The notes under the pieces were generated by a model, which had not been told where the DNA came from, did not search any database, and saw nothing but the letters and a program-made list of their open reading frames with translations. A DNA stretch of 18,404 bases from contig JBEKTW010000041.1 of NCBI GenBank assembly GCA_049515655.1, forward strand, positions 1 to 18,404, read 5' to 3'. Below, in pieces: positions 7,482 through 14,542 of the stretch (positions are counted from its first letter, which is position 1; each line of letters opens with the position of its first letter). The translations under genes were made by a program, and so were the position numbers. The DNA is from JBEKTW01 sp049515655. Its GTDB lineage: Bacteria > Bacteroidota > Ignavibacteria > UBA10030 > SZUA-254.

Positions 7482-8420
7482 GTGACCATTACCGTTGTCG
7501 GACATCTTTGTCTTGACGTCATCCATCATTCCAATAGCGAGGAAACCAGGAGCTACGGGGGAATCTTCTTCTCTCTTGCGACACTGGCAAACCTCCTAGG
7601 TCCGAAGGACACGATTCTTCCGGTGTTCGGTGTCGGCAAGTCCGATTATGACGCCTTCATCGAGCGGCTACATTCGTATCCGAATATCGATACGTCGGGA
7701 ATTTATAAAATTAATGGTCCGACGAATCAGGTCGATCTCGTATACCACGACGAACATGAGCGTACGGAATGTTCTCAGAATATCGCCGATCCGGTTGCGT
7801 GGAAGAAAATCCACTCGTATGTTGAAAGCGACATGGTGCTGGTGAATATGATTTCAGGCTTTGACGTCACGCTTGAGACGCTCGACGCATTGCGGATCGA
7901 GGTGCGCGAGAGTCATATTCCCGTGTACATGGACGTCCATAGCTTGACGCTGGGGATCTCGGCTGATGCGAAACGGTTCCACCGTCCGGTCGTTGATTGG
8001 CGGCGATGGCTTTTCTGGCTTCATGCGGTTCAAATGAATGAAACAGAGGCCGCGGCACTCACGCCGGAACGGTTTGATGAAACGACGCTTGCCAAACAAG
8101 CTCTGGCACTCAATACCAAGGCAATGTTCATCACCCGCGGCGCGAGGGGGTATACGGCATTCATCGATGAGCACAAGCAGACCCAGCGGATCGATGCGGA
8201 GGGAATCACCGAAGGCTCTGCGGTCGACGCAACCGGCTGCGGGGACGTGTTTGGGGCGGCATACTGCGCTCATTACCTTAAATCAAAGAACATCCGTGCA
8301 TCGGCGAGTTTTGCGAACCGGGTTGCTGCAAAGAATGCGTGTCTTGCCGGTTCACGGGAGATTGACAAGTTATCATCGTATCGTTTGCAAGAACAAATCG
8401 AACAGGGGCAACCAGCATGA
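7482..8420 (+). CDS. PfkB-family (ribokinase-like) sugar or nucleoside kinase
   Basis: A 312-residue kinase of the PfkB/ribokinase fold. Visible are the N-terminal strand TITVVGHLCLDVI, the di-glycine region SYGGIFFSLATLANLLG (24-40), MNETEA (185-190, the NxxE magnesium motif) and the C-terminal signature DATGCGD (249-255), with Asp255 the expected catalytic base. The usual GAGD is GCGD here. The substrate cannot be deduced; residues that define ribose or fructose-6-phosphate specificity are not evident. The start is GTG at 7482, chosen because AGGAAG stands 6 bases upstream. It follows the HisA-like gene by 65 bases and its last four bases overlap the dapB start (ATGA), so it is co-translated with lysine genes. 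A role tied to the HisA-like protein is possible but unproven. Confidence 0.88.
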   Translation: MTITVVGHLCLDVIHHSNSEETRSYGGIFFSLATLANLLGPKDTILPVFGVGKSDYDAFIERLHSYPNIDTSGIYKINGPTNQVDLVYHDEHERTECSQNIADPVAWKKIHSYVESDMVLVNMISGFDVTLETLDALRIEVRESHIPVYMDVHSLTLGISADAKRFHRPVVDWRRWLFWLHAVQMNETEAAALTPERFDETTLAKQALALNTKAMFITRGARGYTAFIDEHKQTQRIDAEGITEGSAVDATGCGDVFGAAYCAHYLKSKNIRASASFANRVAAKNACLAGSREIDKLSSYRLQEQIEQGQPA

Positions 8421-9148
8421 ACATTGCACTCATCGGCCATGGAAAAATGGGCAAACAGATTGAGGAAGTTGCCGCCGGCCGCAAGATAAATATCAAACAG
8501 ATTTTTACCGAGGAAAATAATCTCCGGGGGATCGGCATTAACAAACAGTCCCTGAAGGATGTCGACGTTTGCATCGATTTTTCCGTTCCGACAGCGGTAC
8601 TTGACAACATCGAATCGGTTGCCGCCTGCGGCAAGAATATTGTCGTGGGGACGACCGGATGGTACGATAAACTCGATGAAGCGAAGCAAATCGTCAAGGC
8701 GAAAAAAATCGGCCTGCTGTATGCCTCGAACTTCTCTCTGGGAATGAATATGTTCTACCAGATCGTGTCATCCTCGGCTCATCTCATCGACAAGTTTGAA
8801 TACTATGACGCGGCCGTTTCGGAGATTCATCATAGCGGAAAAGCCGACAGTCCGAGCGGAACAGCCCTCACACTCGGTCAACTTCTGCTCCACCATCTTC
8901 ACCGGAAAAAGGAGGTTCTGCATGAGACTCCCAATGCGATGTTGAAGCCCGACCAGCTGCACATCACATCGACGAGGGTGGGGCACGTCGTCGGGACACA
9001 CCGTGTGATGTTCGATTCAGAAGCGGATTGTATCGAATTGGTTCACACGGCAAAAAGCCGCAGCGGCTTCGCTCTTGGTGCTCTGCTCGCTGCCGAGTGG
9101 CTCAAAGGGAAAAAAGGTGTATTCACAATGAAGGACGTGTTGACATAG
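8417..9148 (+). CDS. dapB: 4-hydroxy-tetrahydrodipicolinate reductase
   Basis: A 243-residue DapB, which reduces the product of DapA with NAD(P)H to tetrahydrodipicolinate in the diaminopimelate/lysine pathway. Seen directly are the dinucleotide-binding GHGKMG (7-12), GTTGW (78-82), SNFSLGMN (104-111) and the catalytic/substrate stretch EIHHSGKADSPSGTA (136-150), with the His138-His139 pair and Lys142. The ending VFTMKDVL is typical of the family. It is slightly short compared with the E. coli enzyme (273), as in many Bacteroidota and Gram-positive forms. It overlaps the kinase gene by 4 bases and is followed after 2 bases by dapA, the enzyme acting just before it. Confidence 0.97.
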   Translation: MNIALIGHGKMGKQIEEVAAGRKINIKQIFTEENNLRGIGINKQSLKDVDVCIDFSVPTAVLDNIESVAACGKNIVVGTTGWYDKLDEAKQIVKAKKIGLLYASNFSLGMNMFYQIVSSSAHLIDKFEYYDAAVSEIHHSGKADSPSGTALTLGQLLLHHLHRKKEVLHETPNAMLKPDQLHITSTRVGHVVGTHRVMFDSEADCIELVHTAKSRSGFALGALLAAEWLKGKKGVFTMKDVLT

Positions 9149-9150
9149 CT

Positions 9151-10062
9151 ATGAACAGGAAACTCTTATTTCGCGGGACAGGAACGGCCCTCGTTACACC
9201 GTTCCGCAGCGACGGTGAGGTTGACGAGGCCGCGCTGAAGAAGCTTGTCGATTTTCAAATCAAGAACGGCGTGGAAGCGTTGCTTCCAACCGGAACGACC
9301 GGGGAGAGCGTAACGCTTTCCGACGATGAACAGGCGAGAGTTGTTGAGATTGTGGTTGCGCAGGCCCGCCGCAGGGTAAGCGACGGTCACGTAAAGATTA
9401 TTGCCGGCGCGGGGAGCAACAGTACGAAGAAGGCGATCTCTCTCTCGAAGCGGGTCATCGCGTGCGGGGCGGATGGCGTTTTAATTGTCGGACCATATTA
9501 TAACAAGCCGACCCAGCAGGGATACTTTCAACACTACGCGGCCATTGCCGAGGCGATCGATGCTCCGATCGTGGTATACAACGTCCCGGGACGGACGGCG
9601 AGTAATATTGAAGCGGAAACCATGCTGCGCATGGCCGAAGAAATTCCGAACGTCGCGGGGGTGAAGGAAGCGTCGGGGAATTTCGGACAGATCATGGAGA
9701 TTCTCCGCCATCGTCCGAGAGGAGTTGGCGTCTGGTCGGGTGATGATGCGGTTACGCTGCCGCTTGTGGCGCTCGGGGCGGACGGCGTCGTTTCGGTCGT
9801 GTCGAATGAGGTCCCTGATCTCTTTTCTGAAATGGTCCGGCTGTGCCTCAAGGGAAAATTCGACCGCGCCCTGAAGCTTCACAACAGGCTGCTGCCCCTC
9901 ATGAATATCAATTTTGTGGAATCGAATCCAATTCCTGTCAAAGCCGCGCTGGCCATGATGGGAATGATCCAAGAGCACTATCGTTTGCCCATGGTTCCGC
10001 TGAGTGAGAAACATCGCCCGAGGCTGAAGAAAATACTCGAAGAACTGGATTTGATCGATTAG
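9151..10062 (+). CDS. dapA: 4-hydroxy-tetrahydrodipicolinate synthase
   Basis: A 303-residue TIM-barrel class I aldolase-type enzyme that condenses pyruvate with aspartate semialdehyde, the committed step of the diaminopimelate/lysine pathway. It shows GTALVTPF near the start, PTGTTGES (47-53), PYYNKPTQQG (115-124), Tyr143 in VVYNVPGRT and the Schiff-base Lys172 in VAGVKEASGN. These mark DapA itself rather than a relative such as N-acetylneuraminate lyase. The frame is open upstream to 9028 inside dapB, but the ATG at 9151 gives the normal length and lies 2 bases after the dapB stop. There is no good Shine-Dalgarno directly upstream, so translation is probably coupled to dapB. Feedback inhibition by lysine cannot be judged here. 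Confidence 0.98.
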   Translation: MNRKLLFRGTGTALVTPFRSDGEVDEAALKKLVDFQIKNGVEALLPTGTTGESVTLSDDEQARVVEIVVAQARRRVSDGHVKIIAGAGSNSTKKAISLSKRVIACGADGVLIVGPYYNKPTQQGYFQHYAAIAEAIDAPIVVYNVPGRTASNIEAETMLRMAEEIPNVAGVKEASGNFGQIMEILRHRPRGVGVWSGDDAVTLPLVALGADGVVSVVSNEVPDLFSEMVRLCLKGKFDRALKLHNRLLPLMNINFVESNPIPVKAALAMMGMIQEHYRLPMVPLSEKHRPRLKKILEELDLID

Positions 10063-10063
10063 T

Positions 10064-10897
10064 ATGGATCTCGAACAGACCATAGAACTGCTGTACGAAA
10101 TTCCTCCCGTGAACGTGGACCGTGATAAAGCCCTCGAGGCGGTCGGACAGCTTAAGGCGTCGCTCAATTGCGGTGAAGTGCGCGCTGCAGAACATCTGTC
10201 AGGAGAGTGGCACGTAAACGCGTGGGTGAAGAAGGGAATTCTTATCGCGTTCCGGGTCGGAAACCTCGTAAGACTTCCCGACGGTGAGACTCCTCAATTC
10301 TTCGACAAAGATACGATGGTGTTAAAAAACCTGAGCCTGGAGGACAATGTCCGTGTTGTTCCGGGCGGGAGCGCTATCCGCGACGGGGCCTTCGTCGCGC
10401 CGGGGGTCGTGATGATGCCTCCATCCTACATCAATATCGGTGCGTACGTCGACGAACACACAATGATCGATTCGCATGTTCTCGTCGGCTCATGCGCACA
10501 GGTGGGAAAACGCGTTCACCTGAGTGCCGGGACACAGATCGGGGGTGTACTGGAACCGGTCGGATCCCTGCCCGTCATCATCGAAGATGACGTTTTTGTA
10601 GGGGGCAATTGCGGGATTTATGAAGGTGCGATTGTCCGGCATCATGCGGTTATAGGTGCCGGCGTGCTTCTCACCGGCTCAACGCCGGTGTATGACCTTG
10701 TGAAGAAGGCCGTTTACCGGAGGTCCGGAACTCAATCGCTCGTTATTCCTCCGCATGCTGTTGTCATTGCGGGGAGTCGCAGCATCAAGCACCCGTTTGC
10801 AGAAGAGCACCATCTCTCGATGTACACCCCGGTTATCATCAAGTACCGTGACGAGAAAACGAATGCTTCCACCGTGCTCGAAGAAGGTCTTCGATGA
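10064..10897 (+). CDS. dapD: 2,3,4,5-tetrahydropyridine-2,6-dicarboxylate N-succinyltransferase
   Basis: A 277-residue enzyme close to the usual DapD length. It transfers a succinyl group from succinyl-CoA to tetrahydrodipicolinate. After an alpha-helical N-terminal part with EWHVNAWVKKGILIAFR, the middle (about 95-205) is a left-handed beta-helix of hexapeptide repeats, for example VRVVPGGSAIRDGAFVAPGV, and later EDDVFVGGNCGIYEGAIV. It starts 1 base after the dapA stop. Its presence points to the acylated (succinylase) branch, so dapC-, dapE- and dapF-type genes should lie elsewhere; they are not in this window. An acetyl- rather than succinyl-donor cannot be fully ruled out from sequence, but overall similarity is to DapD. 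Confidence 0.95.
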   Translation: MDLEQTIELLYEIPPVNVDRDKALEAVGQLKASLNCGEVRAAEHLSGEWHVNAWVKKGILIAFRVGNLVRLPDGETPQFFDKDTMVLKNLSLEDNVRVVPGGSAIRDGAFVAPGVVMMPPSYINIGAYVDEHTMIDSHVLVGSCAQVGKRVHLSAGTQIGGVLEPVGSLPVIIEDDVFVGGNCGIYEGAIVRHHAVIGAGVLLTGSTPVYDLVKKAVYRRSGTQSLVIPPHAVVIAGSRSIKHPFAEEHHLSMYTPVIIKYRDEKTNASTVLEEGLR

Positions 10898-11862
10898 AAA
10901 CCCCGGTGAAGCGTGTTCTTATCGTAGGTTGCAACGGGCTGTTAGGACAGAAACTCTCCGAGCTGTTCACGCTCTGCGGCCACTTTGACGTTCTTCTGGC
11001 TTCGCAGGAGGAAGAATCTGTGTTCCCTGACGAGGTTCTCCCATATGTGCGTCTTGATATCACGCGCCGGCAGGACGTCCAGAAGGTGGTCGATGAGCTG
11101 GAACCGGGAGTTATCATCAATGTCGCCGCGGTGACGGATGTTGATCTCTGTGAGAAAGAACGCGAGCTCGCTTGGCGAGTGAACGTCGGCGGCGTGGAAA
11201 ATCTGGCGTATGCCGCCAAACTGGTCGGAGCGAGTGTCATACACCTCTCAACAGATTACGTGTTTGATGGGAAGAATGGTCCCTACGACGAGTCGGCGCG
11301 CCCGAGTCCCTTGGGATATTACGGAAAAACAAAACTGGCAAGCGAGAATGTCCTCCGCACAAGTGAAATCCCGTACACCCTCGTGCGTACAATGATTCTC
11401 TATGGTACCGGTCTCAATGTTAAGCCGAACTTCGCACTCTGGCTGATAAAAAATCTGAGCGAAGGGAAACCCGTTCGGGTTGTCGATGACCAAATAGGGA
11501 ATCCAACACTTGTCGATGACCTGGCGTATGCGATTCTCAACATCGTCGAATTAAACCGAACGGGTCTTTATCATATTGCCGGACGCGACCTGGTCAGCCG
11601 GTACGATTATGCCTTGGCGCTTGCGCGGATATTCAACTTCGATAAGAACCTTATCACTCCCATGAAAACTTCCGCGTTGAAGCAGCTTGCACCTCGCCCG
11701 CTGAAATCCGGTTTCATCACTCTCAAGGCGGAAACAGAACTCGGCGCAAAACCATCCGGCATTGACCATGGTCTGGAAGTGCTGAAGAATCAACTCGAAG
11801 CGCGGGCGAACAATATCTCTGAGTACGCCGGTTCGCTAAAGCGCCACATGTATCCATCTTAA
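10894..11862 (+). CDS. RmlD-like SDR reductase (dTDP-4-dehydrorhamnose reductase family)
   Basis: A 322-residue extended short-chain dehydrogenase. It has the NAD(P)-binding GCNGLLG (12-18), STDYVFDG (119-126), the catalytic Tyr143 and Lys147 of GYYGKTK, and DQIGNPT (199-205), which is characteristic of the RmlD family. The classical function is the last step of dTDP-L-rhamnose synthesis, but no other rml gene is nearby and the family includes other sugar-nucleotide and non-sugar reductases, so I give no symbol. It overlaps dapD by 4 bases (ATGA) and precedes serS by 18 bases, so it is certainly part of this operon. About 30 C-terminal residues after the core look poorly conserved. Confidence 0.85.
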   Translation: MKTPVKRVLIVGCNGLLGQKLSELFTLCGHFDVLLASQEEESVFPDEVLPYVRLDITRRQDVQKVVDELEPGVIINVAAVTDVDLCEKERELAWRVNVGGVENLAYAAKLVGASVIHLSTDYVFDGKNGPYDESARPSPLGYYGKTKLASENVLRTSEIPYTLVRTMILYGTGLNVKPNFALWLIKNLSEGKPVRVVDDQIGNPTLVDDLAYAILNIVELNRTGLYHIAGRDLVSRYDYALALARIFNFDKNLITPMKTSALKQLAPRPLKSGFITLKAETELGAKPSGIDHGLEVLKNQLEARANNISEYAGSLKRHMYPS

Positions 11863-11880
11863 CGACCCGAGAACACACTC

Positions 11881-13146
11881 ATGCTTGATATCAAATTTAT
11901 TCGCGATCATCCTGACCTTGTCAAAGAAGGGATTCGCAAGAAAGGTGCTGCCGATTGCGTTGACGAGGTCCTTGCATGCGATGCTCACAGACGTGAGCTC
12001 TTACAGAATGTCGAAATGCTCAAACAGAATCATAACTTCTATGGCGAAAAGATTGCGGAAATGAAGAAGAAAGGGGAAGACGCATCAACGCTGATTGAGC
12101 AAATGAAGCAGGAAAAACGGGACATACAAACTCTTACAAACCAACTAACCCCAATTGAAGATGAAATTCGTAATCTGATGCTTCAGATTCCGAATGTTCC
12201 CCATCCATCGGTTCCCGTCGGAAAAACGCCGGCCGAGAATGTTGAGACGGCCAAATGGGGAGAGCCGCCTGTGATCGACTTCAAGCCAAAGCCGCACTGG
12301 GAGCTTGCGGAGAGGCTTGATATTATCGATTTCGAACGAGGCGCAAAGATCACAGGAGCGGGGTTTCCCGTGTATAAGAACAAGGGAGCGAAACTTGAAC
12401 GCGCGCTCATTAATTTCTTCCTCGACGAAGCGACTGCCCGTGGATATCAGGAGATCCAGCCCCCGCTCCTGGTCAACGAAGCCAGCGCCACCGGAACAGG
12501 TCAGCTCCCGGACAAGGAGGACCTGATGTACGTCGCGGCAAGGGACGGATTGTATCTTGTTCCGACCGCAGAGGTCCCTGTGACGAACATCCATCGTGAT
12601 GAAGTGTTGCCGGAGCGCGATTTGCCGGTCAAATACTGCGCGTACACGCCGTGTTTCCGGCGCGAGGCGGGTTCCTACGGAAAAGATGTACGCGGTTTGA
12701 ACAGAGTTCATCAATTCGACAAGGTGGAGCTGGTGAAATTTGTTCATCCAGGAGTTTCGTATAATGAGCTGGAAAGTCTCCGGGAGGATGCCGAACATGC
12801 GCTCCGCTTACTGGGGCTCCCGTACCACGTGCTGCTGATGTGCAGCGGGGACATGGGATTCACGCAAGCAAAAAAATATGACCTGGAAGTATGGTCAATT
12901 GGTCAGAAGCGTTGGCTGGAGGTTTCCTCGATCAGTAACTTTGAAGCTTTCCAGGCGCGCCGGATGAACATTCGGTTTCGTCCGTCGGGAACGGGGAAGC
13001 CGGAATTTGTCCACACACTCAACGGTTCCGGACTTGCCCTGCCCCGTGTTGTCGCCGCGTTACTGGAGCTGTACCAGACTCCGGAAGGAAAGGTTCTTGT
13101 TCCCAGGGTACTCCATAAGTACACCGGGTTTGAAGTGATTGGGTAG
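11881..13146 (+). CDS. serS: Serine--tRNA ligase
   Basis: A 421-residue class II aminoacyl-tRNA synthetase that charges tRNA-Ser (and tRNA-Sec if present) in the cytoplasm. The N-terminal MLDIKFIRDHPD and a long antiparallel coiled coil (about 25-105) form the tRNA-binding arm. The catalytic core shows the serine-binding TAEVP (229-233), motif 2 FRREAGSYG (259-267) and motif 3 GSGLALPR (382-389). Length and all motifs are normal. It is the last gene of the operon. The RBS is weak (only GAG about 10 bases upstream). A clear hairpin terminator begins about 30 bases after the stop. No T-box leader is seen. Confidence 0.98.
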   Translation: MLDIKFIRDHPDLVKEGIRKKGAADCVDEVLACDAHRRELLQNVEMLKQNHNFYGEKIAEMKKKGEDASTLIEQMKQEKRDIQTLTNQLTPIEDEIRNLMLQIPNVPHPSVPVGKTPAENVETAKWGEPPVIDFKPKPHWELAERLDIIDFERGAKITGAGFPVYKNKGAKLERALINFFLDEATARGYQEIQPPLLVNEASATGTGQLPDKEDLMYVAARDGLYLVPTAEVPVTNIHRDEVLPERDLPVKYCAYTPCFRREAGSYGKDVRGLNRVHQFDKVELVKFVHPGVSYNELESLREDAEHALRLLGLPYHVLLMCSGDMGFTQAKKYDLEVWSIGQKRWLEVSSISNFEAFQARRMNIRFRPSGTGKPEFVHTLNGSGLALPRVVAALLELYQTPEGKVLVPRVLHKYTGFEVIG

Positions 13147-13177
13147 CCGAAGCGTTACCATTCCGGCTGTAAAGACA

Positions 13178-13212
13178 AACGCCCCGGAAGTGAAACGGGG
13201 CGTTTTCGTTTT
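13178..13212. terminator. Bidirectional intrinsic terminator between serS and a cold-shock gene
   Basis: An 8-base-pair stem, aacgcccc (13178-13185) with ggggcgtt (13197-13204) and an 11-base loop, is followed on the plus strand by ttttcgtttt. On the minus strand the same stem is followed by tttgtcttt. It sits between the convergent serS and csp genes and can serve both. Confidence 0.85.
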
Positions 13213-13234
13213 GCCGGCGATCGTGTCATCGTGC

Positions 13235-13438
13235 TCACACGCGCACGATGTTGTATGCTCGCTTCCCCTTCTGGTCCTGCTTCAATTCATACTGAACGTT
13301 GTCTCCCTTGACCAACATATCGCGAAATCCCGTGTTCTTCACATTGCTCTTATGAAAGAAAATGTCTTCTCCGGTCTCTGCTGTGATAAATCCGAATCCC
13401 TTTGTTGAATTGTAAAATTTCACAACACCTTGCTGCAT
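13235..13438 (-). CDS. Cold-shock domain protein (downstream member of a tandem pair)
   Basis: A 67-residue single cold-shock domain protein that binds single-stranded RNA/DNA. The RNA-binding motifs are KGFGFI (RNP1) and DIFFHK (RNP2). It starts with MQQGVVKFYNSTKGFGF. The ATG has an excellent RBS (AAGGAAG, 4-5 bases away). It differs clearly from its neighbour upstream (for example FYNSTKG against WFNGAKG, and a more basic C-terminal half, KQDQKGKRAYNIVRV), so the pair is old rather than a recent duplication. An intrinsic terminator stands only about 20 bases before its RBS, so expression probably depends on read-through from the upstream csp gene or on a promoter I could not identify. Confidence 0.95.
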   Translation of the reverse strand: MQQGVVKFYNSTKGFGFITAETGEDIFFHKSNVKNTGFRDMLVKGDNVQYELKQDQKGKRAYNIVRV

Positions 13439-13460
13439 AGTTCTTCCTTTTCATGATTAA

Positions 13461-13499
13461 TAAAAAACCCCAGTCCGCAGTAGCAGGCGACTGGGGTTT
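13461..13499 (-). terminator. Strong intrinsic terminator between the two csp genes
   Basis: Read on the minus strand, an 11-base-pair perfect stem (aaaccccagtc with gactggggttt, positions 13489-13499 and 13465-13475) with a 13-base loop is followed by ttttttatt. It ends the transcript of the upstream csp gene and lies directly before the RBS of the downstream one, so it could also act as an attenuator. Confidence 0.88.
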
Positions 13500-13516
13500 G
13501 ATGTTCAAGAGTTACG

Positions 13517-13717
13517 TTATATCTTCGTTACATTAGCTGCTTGTAATCCCTTGGGCCCCTGCTGGACGTCAAACTGGACCTTGTCGCCCTCACTCAAGGT
13601 TTTGTAGCCTTCGCCCACAATCGCCTTGAAGTGCACGAACACGTCTTCTCCGTTTTGACGCGTAATGAAGCCATAACCTTTGGCTCCATTGAACCACTTC
13701 ACAGTTCCCTGTTCCAT
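13517..13717 (-). CDS. Cold-shock protein, CspA family
   Basis: A 66-residue cold-shock domain protein, typical CspA size, acting as an RNA chaperone. It shows MEQGTVKWFN, RNP1 KGYGFI and RNP2 DVFVHF, and the ending PKGLQAANV typical of the family. The ATG at 13717 is preferred over one 9 bases upstream because it has AAGGA 8 bases before it and gives the normal N-terminus. A terminator follows 18 bases after its stop. A promoter candidate lies far upstream (14066-14096), implying a leader of about 340 bases. Long structured leaders are a known feature of cold-inducible csp mRNAs, though cold induction is not shown here. Confidence 0.96.
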   Translation of the reverse strand: MEQGTVKWFNGAKGYGFITRQNGEDVFVHFKAIVGEGYKTLSEGDKVQFDVQQGPKGLQAANVTKI

Positions 13718-14065
13718 GAAAAACATCCTTTCAGATAGATCAATAAAAATGTACCCGAGGCTTCGCGCCAGAACTTTTTGGCTTTTAACTCATTAGCTCC
13801 GCTGTAGGTGCACATTCGTATGTGCGGACATACTGAACAGGAATATCGCCTGTCAGCGGTACTTCAGCTAGCGATGACGAATCTCGTGGAGCGTTCAATG
13901 AAAGAATGTCCCGCTTTAGGCAGGACTGAACCAAACACGGGAATTACATCTGCAGCTACAACTTAAAAGCGTGGCTTCACCAGTTCTTTCCGATTGGCAA
14001 AACCATCTCCCAACATGCTCCAATGGAGCCCTTGGGACAAAAACGGTGTACTGTTATTTGTGCTG
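13718..14065 (-). other. Gene-free stretch, possible long leader of the csp gene
   Basis: No plausible ORF is found in these 348 bases. If the promoter at 14066-14096 is real, they form the csp 5' untranslated region. One clear small hairpin is gcacat-tcgt-atgtgc at 13810-13825. No known riboswitch or cold-shock box was recognised. Confidence 0.35.
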
Positions 14066-14096
14066 TAAACATACGAATTTTCCCCGCCAGAGGCAA
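14066..14096 (-). promoter_or_regulatory. Probable promoter upstream of the csp pair
   Basis: Read on the minus strand, TTG (14094-14096), a 20-base spacer ending in gaaaattcg and TATGTTTA (14066-14073) match TTTG-N20-TAnnTTTG with one mismatch in the second box. No comparably good site lies nearer the csp start. It faces away from another candidate at 14157-14188. Confidence 0.4.
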
Positions 14097-14156
14097 GTCA
14101 ATCCTTGTCTTTTCCCAGGGATCCCCGAAAAATAGCGGGAATTTCGAATATTCGGC

Positions 14157-14188
14157 TTGATTTTGGGCAGAAAAAATTCGTACCTTGA
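14157..14188 (+). promoter_or_regulatory. Possible rightward promoter with an adjacent palindrome
   Basis: TTG at 14157-14159, a 21-base spacer ending in aaaaaattcg and TACCTTGA at 14181-14188 resemble the other promoters here. A perfect palindrome CGAATATTCG (14145-14154) lies just before it and could be an operator. Transcription would begin near 14195, just ahead of the structured block and small ORF, and about 350 bases before the next convincing gene. Confidence 0.35.
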
Positions 14189-14212
14189 AGGCGTAAACTT
14201 GACGAACAAGAA

Positions 14213-14461
14213 GTGATTCATCGGAGAGAGCGTCGCTGGCGACCTTGCTCGCCGGTCGCCCATCGCGGGATTATGAGAGTCTCTCAGCCGGCCGAGGTCG
14301 TCCGCAAACCCCGTACCATTGAACAGAAGCAACCGGCCAACACTCTTGACCCGAAGACCACCGTCGCTCCGAGCGACGCTTTCAGCAACGGCGCTGAGAG
14401 TCTTAACTGTCAGCTTCGACCAGCAGTTGATGACATTGCGATTGACACTGACGCGGCTTGA
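14213..14461 (+). CDS. Small hypothetical ORF (uncertain)
   Basis: An open frame of 82 codons starts with GTG at 14213, or 62 codons from the ATG at 14273 (MRVSQPAEVVRKPRTIEQKQ). The C-terminal part is acidic (DDIAIDTDAA). Third positions are G/C-rich, as in neighbouring genes, and a promoter candidate lies about 25 bases upstream of the GTG. Against it, neither start has a good RBS, no family is recognised, and the opposite strand is also open through this region. It may instead be part of a structured RNA or a decayed gene. Confidence 0.2.
   Translation: MIHRRERRWRPCSPVAHRGIMRVSQPAEVVRKPRTIEQKQPANTLDPKTTVAPSDAFSNGAESLNCQLRPAVDDIAIDTDAA
14229..14380 (+). other. Structure-rich block with mutually exclusive pairings
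   Basis: The stem GGCGACC/GGTCGCC (14238-14244 with 14254-14260) and the hairpin CGTCGCT-ccg-AGCGACG (14362-14378) stand out. An earlier copy of CGTCGCT (14231-14237, within a 9-base complement AGCGTCGCT/AGCGACGCT) can compete for the same partner at 14372-14378. Such alternative pairing is typical of attenuators and some small RNAs. No known RNA family was recognised. Confidence 0.3.
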
Positions 14462-14510
14462 TAGACCCGGCACAGGGCACAACGGGTTCCCGAAAAAATT
14501 TTTCCCTTCA

Positions 14511-14537
14511 TAGGTTGAGATATTACCCAAAAGGAGT
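14511..14537 (+). promoter_or_regulatory. Possible -7 box and RBS of the adenosine-specific kinase gene
   Basis: TAGGTTGA at 14511-14518, preceded by ttca, resembles the TAnnTTTG box and the TACCTTGA upstream, although no good TTTG lies 20 bases before it. A strong RBS AAAGGAG follows, 6 bases before the ATG at 14543. If this is the real promoter, the block at 14195-14510 is a separate transcript. Confidence 0.35.
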
Positions 14538-14542
14538 ATGAC

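Noticed and set aside
13139..13408. 89-codon rightward frame with a hydrophobic stretch
   Set aside because: It crosses the serS terminator and is antisense to the cold-shock gene, whose RNP motifs are clear.
13727..14542. tRNA, tmRNA, RNase P or SRP RNA in the large gene-poor stretch
   Set aside because: None of the conserved sequences or cloverleaf patterns of these RNAs was found.
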